Assembly: GCA_029448655.1 (NCBI GenBank)
Contig: JACCLO010000005.1
Location: forward strand, 930,001-994,000
DNA length: 64,000 bases
Origin: Wolfiporia cocos
Taxonomy: Eukaryota > Basidiomycota > Agaricomycetes > Polyporales > Phaeolaceae
Direction: 5' to 3'
Position 1 is the stretch's first letter, and each line of letters opens with the position of its first letter. Below, one piece after another: positions 10,864 through 23,430 of this stretch. The translations under genes and the position numbers were made by a program. The notes below the pieces were generated by a model. That model ran no database searches and was not told where the DNA came from. It saw only the letters and a list, made by a program, of their open reading frames with translations.

Positions 10864-13800
10864 ATGCTGCTCAAATGGTGCACTCTCGAGCCAACTGGCT
10901 CAGCCAACTTGGCTGCGATACGCTTCTCGTCGCCGGTGCGCGTTCAATCCATCAGGATATTCCCGACCGATGCACAGCCGTTCAGCCAGCATCCCGAGAT
11001 CGTTAGGTCAGTCCCGAGGATCTGTAACTCTGCTGGAGTGGCTTAAATGGGATATGCAGTCGAACAGAGCCTGAGGCATTCTTCCTTGAGTTGTATTTCA
11101 ATGCATACCGCGTGCCTCCGCCACACAGCAAGGAGAAGCCGAAGCCCACCAACGCGCTTGTGCCTACGGTTCTGGCATATGTAGGCGGCCAGCAGAACTT
11201 CACCGTTCCAATGGGCACAGATGTACGTCCTATATATATGTGAACGCCTCACGAGCGCGCTGATGCATCTGTCAGTATGCGACACGACTGATGGTAGTGA
11301 GAGGTAGCTATGAATGTGTGTCTATGGCTATATACGGCGAAGTAATGTCAGAGCCTCCTCCTCCGCCTACAACATACGAACTAAAGGCACTGCCTACTAT
11401 TGAGCCAATCCCGCTATCGCGGGCGCTTGACCCTGCCAACTCGCTTGACCCATCACGTCTTGCGCGGCAGTTGCTGGATCTCATACCGGACGCACCGCCA
11501 CTACCTCTAGCGATCCGTCTGGTATTCTGCCTCAAACCTCCCAGCGATGATTGGGACCTCCCTGAGTTCCCGTATCTGCACCCAGATTTGGATAACGATA
11601 TGGCTGACTTTGACTTGGATAAGGCCTCGAGATTAACAACCAGACCTGTGCCAGATGATGTACAAGACGAGACGTTGTTGAATTTTGCGCAAAATGTTGC
11701 AGATGCAGTCGGCGAGAAGGTACGTCAGAAGCTGACGTTAGCGCTGGTAACACATACGCATTCACCGTGGCTTGCACGGGTAGGACGACAACCAGTCATA
11801 CCTTATTGCTGAGATATTGGCACATTCCGCTTCACAGCATCCCAACATGGCAAAATTCCTCCTGGTTGGTATTCATATTATAACTCACCACTAGCGCTAA
11901 GTCAGAGTTCAGGAGAGGCTTGAGTTACCCAAAATCTTCGACGCCTCACACATGGATGAATCCACCCTACTCAGGTTGCGCGACGCAGCTGCAAATGCCG
12001 ACGTCGCGCGATCCTTGCAGAACGAGTGGTTCCTTGACCTTGTCAACATTATCTCCAAAGACCCAAATGTAGATAAAGCAACACAAAATGCAGCTGAAAG
12101 ACTTATCAGCATGATACAAGACTGGGCTGTACTCGAGGACACGCTCTCAAACACGCAAGGGGACCTTGTGTCTGCATGCAAGATGCTCAAGGAGATTGGA
12201 ACTGATGAGCAATTGCTGGGTGTCTGGCTGGAGTCGATGATTACCCATCATGACATTGCTGGTGTACTCAGCGAGATCCCTGTGATGCCACTCCCCCTTC
12301 CCCATCCACCATATCTCTTTGGATCGCTCAAGTCGTCGATATCACATGACGAATTCGTCGCCTTCCTGAGAGCAGTCGTTGGAGTAGCCGCCGTGCTTGC
12401 AGTGTACGCGTTTGCAGATGCCTACCCCCACAAAAGATGTCGGGAACGGGCACTAGGCATCATCCGATTATGGCAGGGTGTCGATGGATACCGGGAGGTC
12501 AGTAGGCTTCTTGGAATTGTTCGTTAATTAGAATAGCTGATATGTGCTCCGTCACAGATTGTGAACCGCATGCTGCTTCTCAAGCAGATGACATTCCGCC
12601 TGGAATGCATGATGGACAACGAGGACTCGCCCCGACGCGCAGGCCTAGATGCAGAGCACATCCTCGTGAACCTCGCCAAGGATCCTCATGCCATTCTACA
12701 ACCTGATCTCATCAAGTGCATTCTGGCATTGCAATCGCCACATGCATTCATCACTGAAGACGAGCGCATATCTATGCGCCAAGCTGCCATTGTGGCTGAA
12801 GATGGTCTGCAAGGCGCGATAGACGAGCTCCTGCGCCCAATCAATCGACCATTAGCCTTGCCTGATCTGCGCACCCTGAGAGTAGCGCTCGCTGTTGTGG
12901 GTCAGGAATTGCGCGAAGGTCGCGAGTACAAGGTGGTGCAGGACTTCTGGCAAGATGGCCAATGTAGCATTGTCATCCGCCTGGTCGATATTTTTGTCCC
13001 AATCGCGGATGAAATCACCAGTAATTTTGGACTAGCACCGCCTGGACGGAAAACCCAAGAGCTCATGACTCAGCTCTTCCGCTCCTCAGATGACCTCCTA
13101 AAACTGCTCCTCCGCCTCACTCCTGCCTATCCGCTCCCAAGTCGCGCCATTGCAGCACTCACCACTAGCGTGGCTGATCTTTTTGTGTGCACAGATGCAG
13201 CCGATCTACTATTTTCCCAGTCCAGCCCTACGTGTGCTGCAGCACAGGAAACAAGGCAGTCGTGCATTGACGTTGTACGAACACTGGCGAGCCCGGCCAA
13301 GACGTCAGCTAGCGGGAGGCTGGGAGCTGAAGTGGTTCTCGGAACTTTACTCCAGCATGGGATGCATGTCGAGGGCCGTGACCCCGTACATCATCTCCAG
13401 CAAGTGTTCTGTCTCATCGACTTCCTCTTGCCCATGCCAGACTCCCCGGAAAGCCAGCAAATAGCCTGGACGCAGAGCGTAGTACCGACTCTCCTCCAGG
13501 AGCTCTGGGCATTCTGCAGGGTACTGGATACGGAGAACAAGGTCCACATCATCAGACGGCTTGTCAATCTCGACCGCGGCATGGTCGGCATAGGCGACTG
13601 GTTGCTATTGGAAGAATTCAGGGACCTGCACCACGCGCTGCGCATCATGGAAGAACCCTTGCTGACGCTATCGGAAGCCGCCATGCGACAGTACCAAGTC
13701 TTGATGTCGCTCCGCCTACTGCTAGACCTCTCTCGCAGCTCGTCGGGAATCTCGAGGCCCTTCCTGGACTGCCTCGCAAATGTAGATGAGGCAGCATCTA

Positions 13801-14792
13801 TATTTGCCTCGTGCCTATCAGTCATGCTTGATCATCGTCTTGAATCTTCTGTCCTGACAGATCTCGTACAGGCTATCATACCTATGGTTTCAAAGACCGA
13901 GCAGAATCTGCGTATATCTGTCGCCCTCACGCAGATGCGCTCTGCTCAGAATTTAGAAATGACGAGGGAGGCGCTGGCAAATCTCCTCGACTCTTGTTCT
14001 TCCATTTTGTCAACCACTCCTCTTAATCCTTTAATGGCGGAGAAATTCCAACTGGAGCTCGGTCCACTTTTCGCCAAGTTCGAAGACAAGTCACAGCCAA
14101 TGGACACCGAAATTGCGGAGAAATGCATTACCTTGCTCGAATATCTCATCCCTTCAGCATCCGATGTGCCTTCGCAGGTCGTATTACAGGGTATCACCCT
14201 GGGTTCTTACGTCATATTCTGTGATCGAATCAGCGAAGCGCTTTCCGCTGATTGGATACAGCGGTTCGACAGCCTCAAGGCCAGGATGTCTGTCTCAGAA
14301 GATTTCCCTCTTGCCAATCCTCCTATACCCCTTCCAGACTCCGTAGAGCTCACCATGCACGATGTCGAAGAACTCCTCCGAAGCGCTATGCCTCCGCCAT
14401 CTACGCCGCCACGCAAAGCCCTCAACCAGGATGTCCTCGGCTTAGTTACCCTTTCCCCTCCCTCTCTCATCCGCTCGCCAGCATCGACAGGCCTCACCAA
14501 AACGTACAATAACAACGACTTCCGACAGCTGCGACAGACAATATCAGCGAGGCAAAATACCAGCAGGCTACCTAGTATGCACGTAGATGTAGGTGTAGCG
14601 ATGGTCGTCTGACCTGCCTTTTACCTACTGATTGCGCTCCGGCGCGCATAGGATTTCGAAAGCGCATCTTCGCCTACAGTAGTACCAGTGCCAATGCCAA
14701 TGCAAATACCAATGCCACTATCGTTGACGGCAACAATGCCCTTCACTGCGGACGGTTATCAGCCGCTTGCGCCGCCCTTCAACCCACTCTGA
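10864..14792 (+). CDS. Virilizer N-terminal (VIR_N) domain protein
   Basis: Large protein of about 1195 residues from exons 10864-11006, 11060-11222, 11276-11719, 11784-11864, 11913-12497, 12558-14588 and 14652-14792. All joins keep phase. The first 110 residues match the VIR_N fold: IRFSSPVRVQSIRIFP followed by TEPEAFFLELYFNAYRVP and a beta-rich stretch ending TRLMVVRGSYECVSMAIYGE. Virilizer is the scaffold of the m6A mRNA methyltransferase-associated complex in animals and plants. The remainder looks alpha-helical and HEAT/ARM-like, with many Leu-rich segments (for example residues 490-1100). A Pro/Ser-rich tail ends in PLAPPFNPL. VIR_N is recognised from the motif only. A methylation role here is inference and no METTL3-type partner is in the window. 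Start chosen at MLLKWCTLEP because upstream sequence lies in the divergent promoter. Confidence 0.7.
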
Positions 14793-14917
14793 GGCATCAA
14801 AATGCAAATAATGCAAAGGAAATGCGTCTACAATTGAGTGAATGATAGAATACGATAAACTACATACACGGACGGACAGACAATGTGCATGTGCTACGGT
14901 ACGTAAGGTGGTCCTGA
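14793..14917. other. Short convergent 3' intergenic region
   Basis: 125 bp separates the stop codons of the VIR_N gene and MDM34, so their 3' UTRs probably overlap. Confidence 0.5.
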
Positions 14918-17175
14918 TCACGGCTGATAAAAAAAGCGGCGGCGGACGCTAGGCGAAGCGCGATCAAGATGATCGGGGTAGAGCGGGATGTGGTCATCAT
15001 GTGGGCGGAAATACCGGTCCATCTCAGAGACGTCGAAGTCGGATACCGGCGGCATAGGCGACGAGGACGCGGCGCGGTCCAGAGGGTCCAGCAGGTCAGG
15101 CGGTTTCGCAGGCTTGCCGCCGAGACGGTAGGTTCGCTTGCGCTTACCCTTCACAGGCTGCTTCTCGGCGCTCGAAGTGGTCCCGGAAGAAGTAGGCTCG
15201 CGGGGAGGGACGCTGCGGACTGTGTAGTGCTCGAGCGTACGGGTGTATGGCGAGAGCGTGTGGTTCGAGTGGCTGAGGGTGGATAGCTTTGATATCGAAT
15301 TGTTCGCGGCAGGTCGTAGCACGATTTTTGGGTCGTGGTCTGGTACAAAGTGTTGATCAGATGGGGATCCAGGCTGGAATGTATCTAGATTCGAAGATGC
15401 AAGAGATAGACGTCGGGAATGATTAAGATAGAGCGCGGCTTCGTCTTCCGAAGTGGGGGGCGTGGTGATGGAATGCGTCATATCACTAGAACGTGATGGC
15501 TGGCTGTGTATGCTTGAGGAGCTCCCTGTTCGCTGTGGAGGCGAGCGGTAAAGTGGAGGAACGGGAGGAACGAAGGCTGATGATGGGCCCGGCTGCTCGA
15601 ACGACTGGTCGGGCCATGGTAGCTCGGTCATAGACCCTGCAAACGAAGGTGATCTGCTGAACAGCGGCGTGGCACCTGCGAAGTAGGGATTGTATGAGGA
15701 GCCAAATCGGGTAGGCGGGGGATGGGGCATCGAGCTTGGGACCGAGAGGAGCGACGGTGCGCGCGCCGTGCTCGACCTCACGGATGGTGCTGATTGGTGT
15801 GGCGGCTTCGAAGACCCCGCAATAGACGATCCATCAACAGAGATCTGCGACTGCGAATGATAAATTCGTGGTCGTGTGATCGTACCGCCTCCCACAGCGG
15901 GCACGGTCTCGTACTCTGTGCTGTCGTCGTCCGGTCCGACGGTGGATGGTGGGAAATTGTAGTCTGAGGTGAGGTCGTCCCAGGCACCCGTGCCAAAGGA
16001 GCCTCCGTCGTCAATGGAATCGTCGATTTCGCTAGCCTCCTCTGCCAGATCGGCCAAGCCCTTGCTCGGCGTAAACAGATTCCGGAACCCGTTAAACACG
16101 CTTTTCGCAGGAAGGCCCTCTGGCCGGAGGCCGTATGTCGGGTCATAGTTCTCGATATCAGGGAACGATGTCGAGCTGTCGTCGGGGCCGGGAGTAGACG
16201 CGGTAGACGGAGGCGAGGACGTCGTCGATGGCGTCGGTCGTCTCCCTGCACTAGATACAGACATAGCAGATGCCGTCCGCGCACGGTTGAGACCAGGGAA
16301 GGCGGATGGCTGCCTGTGCATGAGGCCAGCGCCCAGCCCGACGGAACCCATACGGGGAGGACGATGTAATGATATATCAGGATTTGACATCGTGTCAAGT
16401 GGATGCTCTCGCGGACTGCTCGTAGAGCGTTTCGCGAGGTACGGCGCCTCCACCTTTGCTTTGACCCACTGCTGGCTTAGACGGTGTATGATGCCGGGGA
16501 GATCCTCACGGAACATCTGCCGTAACTGACCTTCGATCTCACGCTGGATGAATTCTTGAATGACAGCGATGGAGTCAAATGTACTGTTGATGTCTACGTT
16601 CTGAAGTGGGTCTGTCTTGAAGACAATAGTGATTCCCTTCTGTCGTGAGACCACCAAGACGACGTATGAGTTCAGCTTGAAATGTGACAATCGGAGCAGC
16701 ATGGGGACCACAAGGGGCTGCTTGGCTGCCAGCATGCCTCTCGAGCCTCCCAAAAGATGAATGTCGGGTTGCTTGTGGTTCAGCGGGTTGGCCTGAGCGC
16801 ACGTTAGTCGTTGCAAGGGACATTCTGCGGGACCGAGTAACCGCACGCACCTGGACCTTCGTCCGCAAGACGATGTGTGCGTCCCCAGCATACGTGAGGC
16901 GGAATATGCCCCGGAACTGGTCCGTAGTGAGCTCGCCAATATCCCTGATCTCCAGTTCAGGAGGCTAAGCAGACAGGACGGGACCGCAAGTGAGAACCCG
17001 CAGACTCGCAGAGATGAAGCTGACAGACTTGGGTACCCATTTCGAGCTCGACCACCTCAATCTTGTCTGCTATGACTGGGGGCTTGTTGCCCTTGTTGAG
17101 CGCCGCAGTGAGCATCTGAATCGCGTCGGCGTGGAACTGGTCGGAGAAGCGGGGCCATTCGAAGGTGAAGGACAT
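14918..17175 (-). CDS. MDM34: Mitochondrial distribution and morphology protein 34 (ERMES subunit)
   Basis: Outer-mitochondrial-membrane subunit of the ER-mitochondria encounter structure, which moves phospholipids between the two organelles. Exons 17175-17029, 16964-16851 and 16792-14918 encode about 711 residues. The start [14 protein letters not shown] is the near-invariant Mdm34 N-terminus. The SMP lipid-binding domain follows over about residues 1-195, with [51 protein letters not shown] and [23 protein letters not shown]. Beyond about residue 200 the protein is Ser/Pro-rich and disordered, with a basic [19 protein letters not shown] motif close to the C-terminus that also occurs in other fungal Mdm34 proteins. 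An in-frame ATG further upstream was rejected because it would add a non-conserved extension. Confidence 0.95.
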
Positions 17176-18649
17176 TGAGGGGGAGATGGGCGGGGTGGGG
17201 TGCGCATTCGGGTTAGGTGAGAGTGTGCGCAAGGCAGGTGCCTGGTCAATATAAGCAGAGCCTATGACGAGAGACGGCGGAGAAACATGCGAACGCAGGA
17301 AATTGTAGTCAAACTGAATTTGGCCGTCTCCCGAGCCTGCCGCCACTCGACGCGGCATCACGTGATCCGGGCCGAGCCGCGTCGCGTCCTGGCAGCGGCA
17401 AGTCCAGACATCTTTCTTTCCTCCCGCTCGTCATCACGGTTGGCGATGCTGTCCTCTTGCACACCAGATGCTGCAGTTGCACCTGATAGCCCCGCTTGTG
17501 CTGAATCCTATAGGAATTAGTCCAAGACTGTTCAATACTCCGGAGGCATTCACTATTTGCGTGCTGTCTCGGCTGCTCCTGTGCTGGGTCTTCGTCTGTC
17601 AAGCAAGCGGCAGCTATCCTGTGCGGTGAGCGCCACGACCTGAAACTCGTCCGTGCCGCCGGTTCATACCGCGTTCTCGATTGTTTGAGCTCCAAGCCGC
17701 CCATAACCCGCTTCGGAGCTTTCTGTCCGCGGCTTCACCTCTTTGTGCGCAGCGCCATGGCTATGTAAAACTCCAGCGACGAACTAGATCGGCAAATATC
17801 TCAGAGGATTGATTCATTGTTCACGGATTGAATATCATTGAAATTGCTCCAACTCGGGTCTATATCTGCTCCTCCTGGATCCTCATATCAGCACGACCTG
17901 TCCTCATCCGGTTGAACTTACATTTGTATCAAGCACCAATCCGACAGTGCAGCATTTTTTATGCGTCTGCTTAGCTAGCTCTTGTCTGCCGCCAGCCCCT
18001 CTGCCCGGCTATTAGCATGCTTCCTGATCCTCAGAATGACTGGCTAGGTTTTAATGAGGATCGCGCTGATTTGAGATGCTACTTCGCAATCTCACTGTAC
18101 TCTCGGTTCAGCACACCTCGATCCGGAGTTCTTGCAACTGGTCTAGGAATTGGCCCCTAGTTTGATTGCTTCCTGACCGGCACAAAGTTTGATGGGGAAT
18201 CATAGAGGTCAAGCTTGCTCGCGTGTCTGCTCTGTCAAGAGACTACTTTGAATCACTCCTCGTATCTTGTTCGTTGTGACACAAGAGGACAAACGATTCC
18301 AGTCCATCTACGAGGCCTCTAGCTATCTGGAAATTGTTCCTTCGGGGATGGCGTCGGGCTTCTATAGGTATGATATGGTGGTGACTCGAAAGTTGACCGA
18401 CTCATTTGAATATTTGTAGCATTCAGTTGCATGGATTGCTCCAGTTGTTTTGACTGTTCTGTCCCAATTGCGTGTGATCCTATGGATCAGATCTCCCTCA
18501 CCATCAAGGCCTTTTCTATCACTCAATAGGTGCAACGATTAAAGCCTCATGTGGCCGTTCACGTTCAGTTATAGTTCATACGGTATACTGGCCTTCATTG
18601 TACAGACCGGTCTGACTCTTTGACTTTCGCGATGCCTCGTATATGCGCG
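17176..18649. other. Gene-poor sequence upstream of MDM34
   Basis: About 1.5 kb with the MDM34 promoter at its left end. Short ORFs exist on both strands but none shows a family motif or splice-supported continuation. It marks the start of the accessory island. Confidence 0.5.
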
Positions 18650-19560
18650 ATTCATCATCGATCCGGCGGCTGTTCAAACTCAAGCGTGGTACTACGGGCC
18701 GGCGTGCCAGGAAGTCGAGTGGACGGAGCACATCTTTGAATACATTCCTGCTCGCGAGATCATCTCTGCGTCTCACCCCGCCCTCAGCGGACACTATGAT
18801 CATCTGCCTGCTGATGAGAAGGCCTGCCGATATCAAGGCTTTTTCCGTAGAAGACGAATCATCCTTGCCCAGAGTCTACGTGCGACTCGTCGTCTATGGG
18901 CATATCCATATCTACGAAGAAGATCGATCCATCAGTGGCACGTTAATAGAACACTCCTCGGGGAGATCGCCTTCCTCCGCTTCCCTGAACATTGTCGCGG
19001 CGATCATCATGCCTGATTCCTCCACAACCAGCATGTTTAGGATACGGCGATCCCAAATCCCCCAGGTCCCAGCAACTCTACCGAACTACTTTCATTGATC
19101 CCTGCTCTGCACGATATCGGATTCTGTGAATAGCACTCGTCGAAGCAGATTCAGAACACCACGTTCTCCAGGTCTTCTCGCCAATAAAAGCGCTCCTGCT
19201 TCATTCCACTTGCTGGCTTTGACCTTCGGATTCTGTGCGTACTCGAGTATGCAGCAGAGACGACTTAACACTACAGAAACTCTATCTCGAGCTGTTCAAG
19301 CGGTGCACATTCCGATAGTCATGCGATGCCTATCATACCTCATCCCCCATCGATCTCCTAGACCATCACGGTCTGAAGATGCAGCGCGCTGTCTTCGTTC
19401 ATCTTGCGCACGTGCTATCGAGACCTCCCCAGGATCTGAAAGTTGGTTGGTATCTGAACTCATATTTGTACTCTGAGACTCAAGACGAATGCACTCTGCC
19501 ATCACCCGTGTTGTCCGACCACGGCTCCAAAGATTGTCTTACTACGGAAGCCGCCTGTAG
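18650..19560 (+). pseudogene. Decayed MYND zinc-finger gene copy
   Basis: Translating across frames gives segments that follow the order of the MYND paralogues at 37.6 and 53.5 kb. AWYYGPACQEVEWTEHIFEY (from 18684) matches the second half of the zinc finger with two cysteines lost. FLHNQHV, followed by a stop, lies at about 19020-19040 and matches FLRNQYVWD. LFKRCTF at about 19284 and LLDHHGLKMQRAVFVHLAHVLS at about 19350-19415 match LFDRCTF and the LFDH(V/H)G-to-EDVLS segment of the intact copies. Multiple stops and frame changes interrupt it and no intact ORF over 151 codons remains. Clearly a pseudogene; the boundaries are approximate. Confidence 0.7.
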
Positions 19561-19677
19561 TGGCGAGACGTTGGAACACATCACCAGGATGATGCCATTG
19601 CGAGAGGACTCGACCGAGGTTCACAAGGCTGTTTGGCAAATAGCGCCAGGTCCAAGGCGTTTAGTCATTGATCATGC

Positions 19678-19824
19678 GCGGTTGCGGCACTGCCCGACGA
19701 GGCGGATGCGGTGCGGAGGGCGAACGTGAAGGTCGTGAACAAGATCGTAGGGCGTGTGATGCAGATCAGCAGGGGTACGGACGCGCGGGCGGCGAGGGAT
19801 GCGCTACTCAAACTGCTTCAATAA
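19678..19824 (+). pseudogene. C-terminal fragment of a GatB-like glutamyl-tRNA(Gln) amidotransferase subunit
   Basis: A 48-residue in-frame segment ending at a stop contains VVNKIVGRVMQISRG followed by an ARAARDALLKLLQ terminus. This resembles the YqeY-type tail of GatB (mitochondrial Pet112), where a conserved KxxNxxVGxVMxxxxG pattern binds tRNA. No upstream GatB catalytic cradle was found in the window; the preceding sequence is MYND pseudogene. I interpret it as a transposed or recombined 3' fragment. The match rests on a short motif. Confidence 0.5.
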
Positions 19825-21182
19825 GTGCCATACAGGTGCAACCATACATTCTCCATTTACTTTGATTACGCTTGCACCAGAGTTCTGACTGTACTTGATG
19901 AACGACGATGGATGTGGCGACCTTGGGGCGGAAGTCGCCCCAGCACGACAATAAGCCCGGTTGAGACTGATGGACTGCATGAGGTGCTCTGCGGATGTGG
20001 AGGTTTGGTAGGCAAGTATGAACATTCTGTACTGCACATTTGGTAGACGAATTAACAACGATGCAAGCTTAAAGTTTGATAATCAACAAACAAGACCATT
20101 ACACATCCTCGAAGATAGATAGCGAAGGCTCATGACAACAAACATTGACCGAGAGTTTGCTCGCTGCATAGAAGGCACTCCGGTGAATGCCGTCGCGGAC
20201 CGTCTAGATTACTCCTTTTACTCTGACGGCTCAAGGCCTCTTGACAATTTGCTTGTCATGGGCTTCCGTCCATCTATCTGGCCTTGCTATGTCTTCGATC
20301 AACACTGCTGGTGACTGACCTTGACTTGCGAAATTTTCAAAGGATGCTCGACAGAGAGCTTTCTGGGAGTAGCGACTCCAGGAGCAAGTCAAGCAAGAGG
20401 AGACAAGATCCAGCACGATATCACAATAGTACAGCCGGCAGTGATGGTAGCACGCTCTCTCACGATGGACCTCTCCTCTCAAACAGGGTCTCCATTTGCG
20501 GTGCCGTAAATACCGCCATCGCGTGCTTGACTTCCGCCTTCAAATCTATCTCATCGTACAGCCCTGGACGGACGCTCAATGACAGACTGCTGGCAGTTCA
20601 ACGTGCTTCTGAGTAGCACCAACAAGGATCATAAAGTGATTTGTATAAGTTTGGCATCTCGCGCGCCAAACTATCACATTCTTGCACTGCTTTGATATAT
20701 GATGCAGTTGCAACTGATCCTCACTTTCTGTTCTTCAAGCGGTCGCGGAATGTGGGATCGACAATAGAACAGCTGCGGTACCAATCATCATGCTCTTGCT
20801 ACATTGTCCCTACTACCTGCATATGGTGACAACGGATCCTCGACTATGGAAGCAACATGGTCTGCATGGAACACATACCTACAGCCTCATTGACGATCTG
20901 TATCAGAGGGCTTCGCGTTTCGTTCAGACACATTATGATATCGATGATGAGTATGCCCAGCGCGGTTGCTGCAGATACCAGGCATGTTGGATATCTCAAC
21001 GGCATCTATCGCCGCCGTAGATGCTTCTTCGGACATTGATGCGCGCTGCACGGACGACATCTTACACAATGCCGGCGCCGTAGGGACGTAGATGGCGAAT
21101 ATATAGCAAGGCCATAATATCACCACCAATCTCAACCCCTAGTGAACTGAACACTCTTGAGTCTGCAATCTTGATTCCCTTC
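19825..21182. other. Non-coding or decayed sequence
   Basis: About 1.36 kb with scattered ORFs of 60-110 codons on both strands. None has a recognisable motif. It may contain further decayed gene fragments that I cannot name. Confidence 0.45.
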
Positions 21183-23430
21183 ATGGCTGATTTTGACTTT
21201 TACAGCATCGAATATGGGCCGTGGATAGGCGGGCTAGCCTTCGCAATGTTGTGCGTAACCGAACAACAGGTGAAAAGTCGTGCCGATGTTGAACATCTAT
21301 CCCAGTCTATACGGTATCACCTGTGCCCAGACAATGTATTATTTTTGGCACTATGCAAGAGATCGGCTGTGGTTGAGGAGTCTGGTGAGTTTGGATGATC
21401 GTCGTTCCACTGTATACCGCGGCGACTCATTTTTCGAGCACCTAGGTAGCAATGCTTTGGTATTTATCATATGCCACCCACTGTTCACTGTTGCAACATT
21501 CTGAATCGATATAGGACCTTTGACACCATGATTGCGCTATTCGAAGTTGCGGTTAGAGGATTGAGACCAATCCGACGAATGAGTAAAGGCTGAGTCGCCA
21601 ATAGATACTCTTTTTTAGCTTCATATACAGCGATCTCTATTTTCTACCTTTTAATTATCTTGACTTTAACATGATAGGGTGCGTCAAAAATATTAAGTTG
21701 CCATAAAATCAGGCTAATCAGTTTGGCTGACCTTTTAGCATCTCATTCTCGGTATGCACCCTCTACCATCAATCGCGCTTCACCGGGAACTCAGTGTGAT
21801 TTCGATGACAGGTTGAGTTCATACTCACAGTGAGCATTGTGCCATCTTGATGTTGGTGGTCCAAATTACATCTAATGACATTACCTAGTCCATTGTGGTG
21901 ATCATCGTGCATAGGTCGGCTAGTCGTTGTTGTAGTCTTGCGCTACTGATATCAATTCGTATTGAACAGCTATTATGTCTACGCAATATGGACAAGTGAG
22001 CGATGTCTGTTCTAATCTTCTGCCCGTCAATCGTACTGATCAAATATCCAACAGCCTCTGCGCGTACTTGGTACCATAAGCCACTGACAGTGGTGCTGGT
22101 AATTCTTTCGTTCCTAATGTGTCTTGATGTTTGCTCTTGGCTGACACTCGAAATGAAGCTGCTTTTCGCCATAGGCTCGTTTGGTACGTCTGCCAGCTAT
22201 GCTTACAACTCATTCGCATAGCTGAGATTATTGCTACCAGTTGCAGGTCTCAGTGAGTTGGTTTAAATACCATATCACTTTTGGCGTGTCTGATCTTCAT
22301 CAATCATGCAACTTTATCCCCTGTCCAGTCAATGCAGCATTTGCGTGCGTGACGGACTAGATATGTAACATTGATACTCGAATTTGACGATAAAACTCTG
22401 GATATGCTTACCAGAATCCGCGATGGAGGCGAAACCATACCCGGTTATGGAATCCCTAACCCAACCGCCGAATCCTACAATCAGAATCTGAGCACGGTAT
22501 GGATCCTACAGACCTGTAGCCATATACTAAGTCTCTCCCACTTCTCAGATACCTCCAATTACACAGATGGTTCTCGCCTCTATCACGGATATCGGCATTA
22601 CCGTCACTCTTTGCTCGAGTACGGTAGGGCATAAGCATTCATTGCTCCAAGCGTGAGTGCTCTCCCAATGCGGAATACACGAAAACGAACCTAAGATCAA
22701 TTGCTCACCTGATTAGGGATCCCATTGTCATGAAGCTGACCCTGTATCTCATAGAGCGAGGAATCCTTACAACGTATGCAACCATACCGGTGTTACACTG
22801 GGCAGAATCTCACATATTGTCACTAATAGGGCAATTCAACTTCTTCAGATGGCCACTGTGAGTAGCAATGTCTTCTCAGAAGTAACCGATGCGACGACTC
22901 AATCTCATAGTATGTTTATGCTTACTTTGGCATATATGCATTTGGCTATCCCTACTATCTGTGGATCGCATTCCAATTTGTCGGGAGCAAGAGTAAGTTG
23001 CTCTCGTTCCGTAATGCCAGATCAATGCTTCATTGTCACTCAAGTTTACGTGAACTCATTCCTTGCGCTGTGAGTGGTAATCCCTCTTCGTGGCAGTACT
23101 CACTGACAGCTTGTGATCAGGCTGAATGCTCGCAACCACATAAGCGAAGCAGGTGAAGTACATGAGTTGCGACTCAGACAAGTGAAGACAGATATTTGCT
23201 TCCCGGCCGATTCTTCACTTGCAAGTCTCTGATCTCGTCACATTCCCATATCTATTAAATGTCCGACCCACACACTAGGGCGTGCATACCGGTCATAAAA
23301 CTCGAGCAAATTCTGAGTACCATCGTTGTGATGATGTTCACTCGTCACGATCGGCAGCAGGTATGGCGCGTCTCTCGGGCTACGGGGACTTGTCCGTTAA
23401 TGATCGAATAGAAGTCTTCTACGGCTAAAT
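21183..23430 (+). pseudogene. DUF6534-like seven-TM membrane protein gene, probably degenerate (copy 1)
   Basis: The 5' exon MADFDFYSIEYGPWIGGLAFAM is followed, after a putative intron ending near 21305, by YGITCAQTMYYFWHYARDR. That is the first-loop signature of basidiomycete DUF6534 proteins (GxxxxQxxxYxxxxxxD). VAMLWYLSYATHCSLL follows at about 21448. Downstream pieces are NSYYVYAIWT (about 21960-21985) and ARTWYHKPLTVVLVILSF (about 22062), then VTQVYVNSFLALLNARNH split by an intron near 23075, the conserved terminal helix of the family. The stretch 21520-21940 has no continuation and interrupts the gene. A related copy lies inverted at 34985-36240. Function of the family is unknown. Degeneracy is probable but not certain because introns are many. 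Confidence 0.55.
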
